64,000 bases of DNA, taken from contig JAPPIB010000035.1 of assembly GCA_028820695.1 (NCBI GenBank), positions 1 through 64,000 on the forward strand. The letters run 5' to 3'. The notes under the pieces were generated by a model. That model was not told where the DNA came from, did no database searches, and worked only from the letters and a program-made list of their open reading frames with translations. The position numbers and the translations under genes were made by a program. The stretch's first letter is position 1. Every line of letters begins with the position of its first letter. Origin of the DNA: Acidiferrobacterales bacterium (GTDB lineage Bacteria; Pseudomonadota; Gammaproteobacteria; Arenicellales; JAJDZL01). This document shows positions 61,608 through 64,000 of this stretch, in pieces.

Positions 61608-63221
61608 CTACTGGGAAGTCAACCAGTCGTCGTCTTCCAGCACAACGATGATGGAAGGACCCTGATGCCTGAGGGCTTCGTCCAGAGCACAAACGAAAGA
61701 GTCGCGGCTGTGCACTGTCTTTCCCGGGCAGCCGAATGCTTCGGCCAGCTTGATGAAGTCGGGCGCTTTGGGATTGACGCCGATTTCGGGTATGCCCCGT
61801 TTCACCATGCCGTCTCGAATCATGGCGTAGCTGTGGTTGTGCCAGATAATGATCGGAATGCAAAGTGATTCTTCTACCGCAGTGGCGACCTCATTGACCG
61901 TAAACATAAAACCACCGTCACCGACCAGCGCTACAACAGGTTGATTGGGGACCGCGAGTTTCGCACCGATAGCACCGGGAACTGCGCAACCCAGAGTTCC
62001 AAATCCTGCCGGGTAAAACCAGCTACGCGGCTGCTCTACTTTCATTGCGGCCGTTCCGGTGTAGACGATTTGGGCAATGTCTCCCATGATGACCGAGTCG
62101 TCAGGCAGCACTGATCGCATTGCGCTGAGCAGTTTGACGTGCTGTTGCTCCACTTCGGTGTATTCGCGGTGCTGCTCGGCGCGCACTTGTTCAAGCTCTG
62201 CGAGAATGTCCCGACTACTGCCAGTGAAACTGTTTTCTTGCAAGTCGGCAATCAACATCTGACAGGCTGCCTTGGAATCACCGTGAACCGCGACAGATGC
62301 AGGGAAGGCGTCATTGAATCGAGAAGAGTCAATGTCAATCCGTATGACTTTTCCGTTTACGGGCAAGTCGTAAATGAAGCTGTCAGCTTCGGCCAGTTCG
62401 GTACCGATCGCCAGCACCACGTCTGCCGTTCCCAGGTAGCGCTGTACGGCAGGGCTGATTATTCCACCACCCAGACTCAGCTGATTGGAATCTGGAACGA
62501 TGCCCTTGCCGGCGTTGGATGCAATGACTCCTGCACCCAGCAGACTGGACAGGGAAGTGACTTCTTCCGAAGCATGCTGAGCACCGCCTCCAACCACAAT
62601 GATCGGACGAACCGCAGTCGTCAGCAACGCGGCCGCCGACTGAACTGCCTGTGCGGTCGGTACCGGTCTGTCTGAACGCACACAGACCTGCCAATCGTCT
62701 TCGACTGGCATTTCCATCACGTCGATTGGGATCGCAATATGTACAGGGCGCGGTCTTTCAGAGTCAAAAACCGTGAAAGCCCTGGCGATCAGGTCCGGTA
62801 ACTCATCGGGGTTATGCACCATCGCGCTGAATGCCGTCAAAGGACGGGTAATGGCGCACAGATCCGTCGTTTCGTGCAGTCGTCCCCAACCCTTGCCCAG
62901 CGATGGGCTGTCATTCGCGCTGGAAATGACAAGCATCGGGATTGAGTCCGCGAAAGCCTGGCCGATTCCGGTGGCTGCATTGGTGACACCCGGACCGGTG
63001 ATCAGAGTGCATACTCCGGGCCTTCCGGTCACCCGCGCATACCCGTCTGCCATAAAACTTGCGCCTTGTTCATTGCGTGGAGTTACCGAACGAATACCAC
63101 TGCCTTGAATACCGCGGTACAACTCCAGTGTGTGTTCACCTGGGATTCCGAACACCACCGAGATGCCGTAGCGGGCAAGCAATCGCATCAATTCCTGTCC
63201 ACAGGTCCTGGCCATTGTCAT
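61608..63221 (-). CDS. ThDP-dependent 2-oxo-acid decarboxylase, AruI-like (copy 2)
   Basis: Paralogue of the gene at 10059-11672 with the same length (537 residues) and roughly 70% identity by eye. The same motifs are kept: TPRNEQGASFMADGYAR with the catalytic Glu, VVGGGAQHAS, and the ThDP site GDGGFMFTVNEVATAVEE. The N-termini differ in a few residues, and the ATG has a GGAGG ribosome site. It lies downstream of a PhyH-type oxygenase on the same strand, whereas copy 1 lies near an aminotransferase and a TauD-like enzyme. The two probably act on related 2-oxo acids; specificity is inferred. Confidence 0.82.
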   Translation of the reverse strand: MTMARTCGQELMRLLARYGISVVFGIPGEHTLELYRGIQGSGIRSVTPRNEQGASFMADGYARVTGRPGVCTLITGPGVTNAATGIGQAFADSIPMLVISSANDSPSLGKGWGRLHETTDLCAITRPLTAFSAMVHNPDELPDLIARAFTVFDSERPRPVHIAIPIDVMEMPVEDDWQVCVRSDRPVPTAQAVQSAAALLTTAVRPIIVVGGGAQHASEEVTSLSSLLGAGVIASNAGKGIVPDSNQLSLGGGIISPAVQRYLGTADVVLAIGTELAEADSFIYDLPVNGKVIRIDIDSSRFNDAFPASVAVHGDSKAACQMLIADLQENSFTGSSRDILAELEQVRAEQHREYTEVEQQHVKLLSAMRSVLPDDSVIMGDIAQIVYTGTAAMKVEQPRSWFYPAGFGTLGCAVPGAIGAKLAVPNQPVVALVGDGGFMFTVNEVATAVEESLCIPIIIWHNHSYAMIRDGMVKRGIPEIGVNPKAPDFIKLAEAFGCPGKTVHSRDSFVCALDEALRHQGPSIIVVLEDDDWLTSQ

Positions 63222-63602
63222 GTGTGCCTCCGTTTCCGAGTCAAGCGGAGTTCTTACGTATTTGCTGAGAAACCATACCGAACGCTGTCGAGCAAGTCGC
63301 TTTGTTCAATTACAACATATATTCCTAAAGCGTTCCAAAATCAATCGCTTAAGTAACCAAAAAGGCAAGCACCTGTGTGAATCCCGAGAATCTTCTGCCG
63401 AATGAGTGCTCTTTCAGGTACTGCAAACTCATGAATCATTGTGGTTGCAATCGTGTTCAAGGTGTCAGGTTGTCCGTCATCTTCCTTCGCGAACTTGATA
63501 GAGAGTATGAACGTGCCGCGCACCTTGTATTGTCCTATTGATGGGAGTCGCGCATGTCGAACTTGAGGCCGGCCCTGACAGCAGTCAATCGCCAAGTGGC
63601 GC
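63222..63602. other. Gap between the PhyH gene and decarboxylase copy 2
   Basis: 381 bases. A minus-strand frame of 84 codons (63341-63595) starts only at TTG and has no recognisable features. The end near 63222 holds the GGAGG ribosome site of copy 2. Nothing else is supported. Confidence 0.4.
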
Positions 63603-64000
63603 TCAAGCGCGGAAATGCACTGCTGGATATTGTTCGCTGTCTAACAGTTGCCCGTCTTCAAGATGAGGATTGACAATGATCTGATTGACTTCCTTATCCG
63701 AATGGTAAGTCATACCGTCTCCGGTGTAGCGCACCGCATAGCCCCTGCGCATGCCGGTTGAGGTGTTCGCTTTGGCGCCGTGAACCGTCATTCCATCAAA
63801 CAAGATCACGTCACCCGGTTCCATTTCCCAGCTGATGACGTTGTAGTTGGCTCGTTCCGCCTCAAAATCCGGCAACGGCTCGAATTGAGTTTCAGTAGCT
63901 TTGTAAAAGTCATCTTGACTGCCGTCCTTCTTCACAGTGAACGGTTGATACCACTTCTCCCACAAGTGTGAACCGGCAATGAACTCAAGCGGTCCGGCAT
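63603..64000 (-). CDS. PhyH-family Fe(II)/2-oxoglutarate dioxygenase (C-terminal part, truncated by the window)
   Basis: The C-terminal 130 residues of a phytanoyl-CoA dioxygenase-like (PhyH) enzyme; the frame is open to the window end, so the 5' part lies outside. Visible are AGPLEFIAGSH, WEMEPGDVILFDGMTVHGA (distal His) and RRGYAVRYTGDG with the 2-oxoglutarate Arg. The HxD pair should be upstream, beyond 64000. It precedes decarboxylase copy 2 on the same strand with a 381-base gap. Substrate unknown. Confidence 0.85.
   Translation of the reverse strand, partial: AGPLEFIAGSHLWEKWYQPFTVKKDGSQDDFYKATETQFEPLPDFEAERANYNVISWEMEPGDVILFDGMTVHGAKANTSTGMRRGYAVRYTGDGMTYHSDKEVNQIIVNPHLEDGQLLDSEQYPAVHFRA

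Noticed and set aside
63341-63595. 84-codon minus-strand frame between the PhyH gene and decarboxylase copy 2
   Set aside because: It starts only with TTG, has no ribosome site and no recognisable domain.
1-64000. CRISPR array or prophage
   Set aside because: No regularly spaced repeats, integrase, capsid or terminase genes were seen.

Overview
The window looks like chromosome from a gammaproteobacterium, probably marine or host-associated. The main evidence is the ygfB-pepP-ubiH-ubiI operon, the gmk/yicC pair, the dsbD-tlpA-aroQ-accB-accC-prmA block and zapE, all typical of Gammaproteobacteria. One trait points the other way: haem synthesis appears to start with a 5-aminolevulinate synthase (hemA/ALAS), which is normally alphaproteobacterial. 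No rRNA, tRNA, CRISPR array or prophage was recognised.

Layout. 1-9 kb: sucCD, a non-pyrrolysine MttB-family methyltransferase, then ygfB-pepP-ubiH-ubiI. 9-20.5 kb: a fatty-acid desaturase and an amino-acid/peptide catabolic locus. That locus holds an AruI-like ThDP decarboxylase, a HisC-like aminotransferase, a frameshifted TauD-like dioxygenase, a CMD-family protein and a complete peptide ABC transporter with a terminator/attenuator after the binding-protein gene. 20.5-25.5 kb: gmk, yicC with an odd N-terminus, a PIN/antitoxin pair, fur and cobQ. 25.68-28.64 kb: a 2,956-bp IS1595-type transposon with 24-bp inverted repeats and an 8-bp target duplication. It carries a DNA methyltransferase-HNH fusion as passenger, and its own transposase is broken by an amber codon. 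28.6-35.6 kb: a cobalamin-uptake operon (btuB-btuF-btuC-btuD and a dedicated long TonB) behind a cobalamin riboswitch. 36-40 kb: a Fic protein behind palindromic operators, an HTH-ATPase-DUF4325 protein, a second desaturase and a Fur-box-controlled small transcription unit. 40-46 kb: fxsA, a hydrolase and an fbpABC iron transporter with its own Fur box. 46-53 kb: dsbD (two alpha domains, no gamma domain), tlpA-like, aroQ, accBC, prmA, hemA. 53-64 kb: an LLM flavin monooxygenase, a hydrolase, a frameshifted EamA permease, a Rieske oxygenase, an SDR, choline-sulfatase (betC), zapE, a second AruI-like decarboxylase and a truncated PhyH oxygenase at the edge.

Themes. (i) Use of nitrogenous osmolytes and amino acids: betC, a Rieske oxygenase, the MttB-family enzyme and two paralogous 2-oxo-acid decarboxylases, each beside an Fe(II)/2-oxoglutarate-type oxygenase. 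(ii) Corrinoid economy: riboswitch-controlled B12 import, cobQ and a corrinoid-type methyltransferase. (iii) Iron control: fur, fbpABC and a small Fur-box unit. (iv) Mobile and regulatory cargo concentrated between 22 and 38.6 kb. Two otherwise intact genes (tauD-like and eamA-like) are each broken by one extra base in a C-run, so sequencing error must be considered for both.
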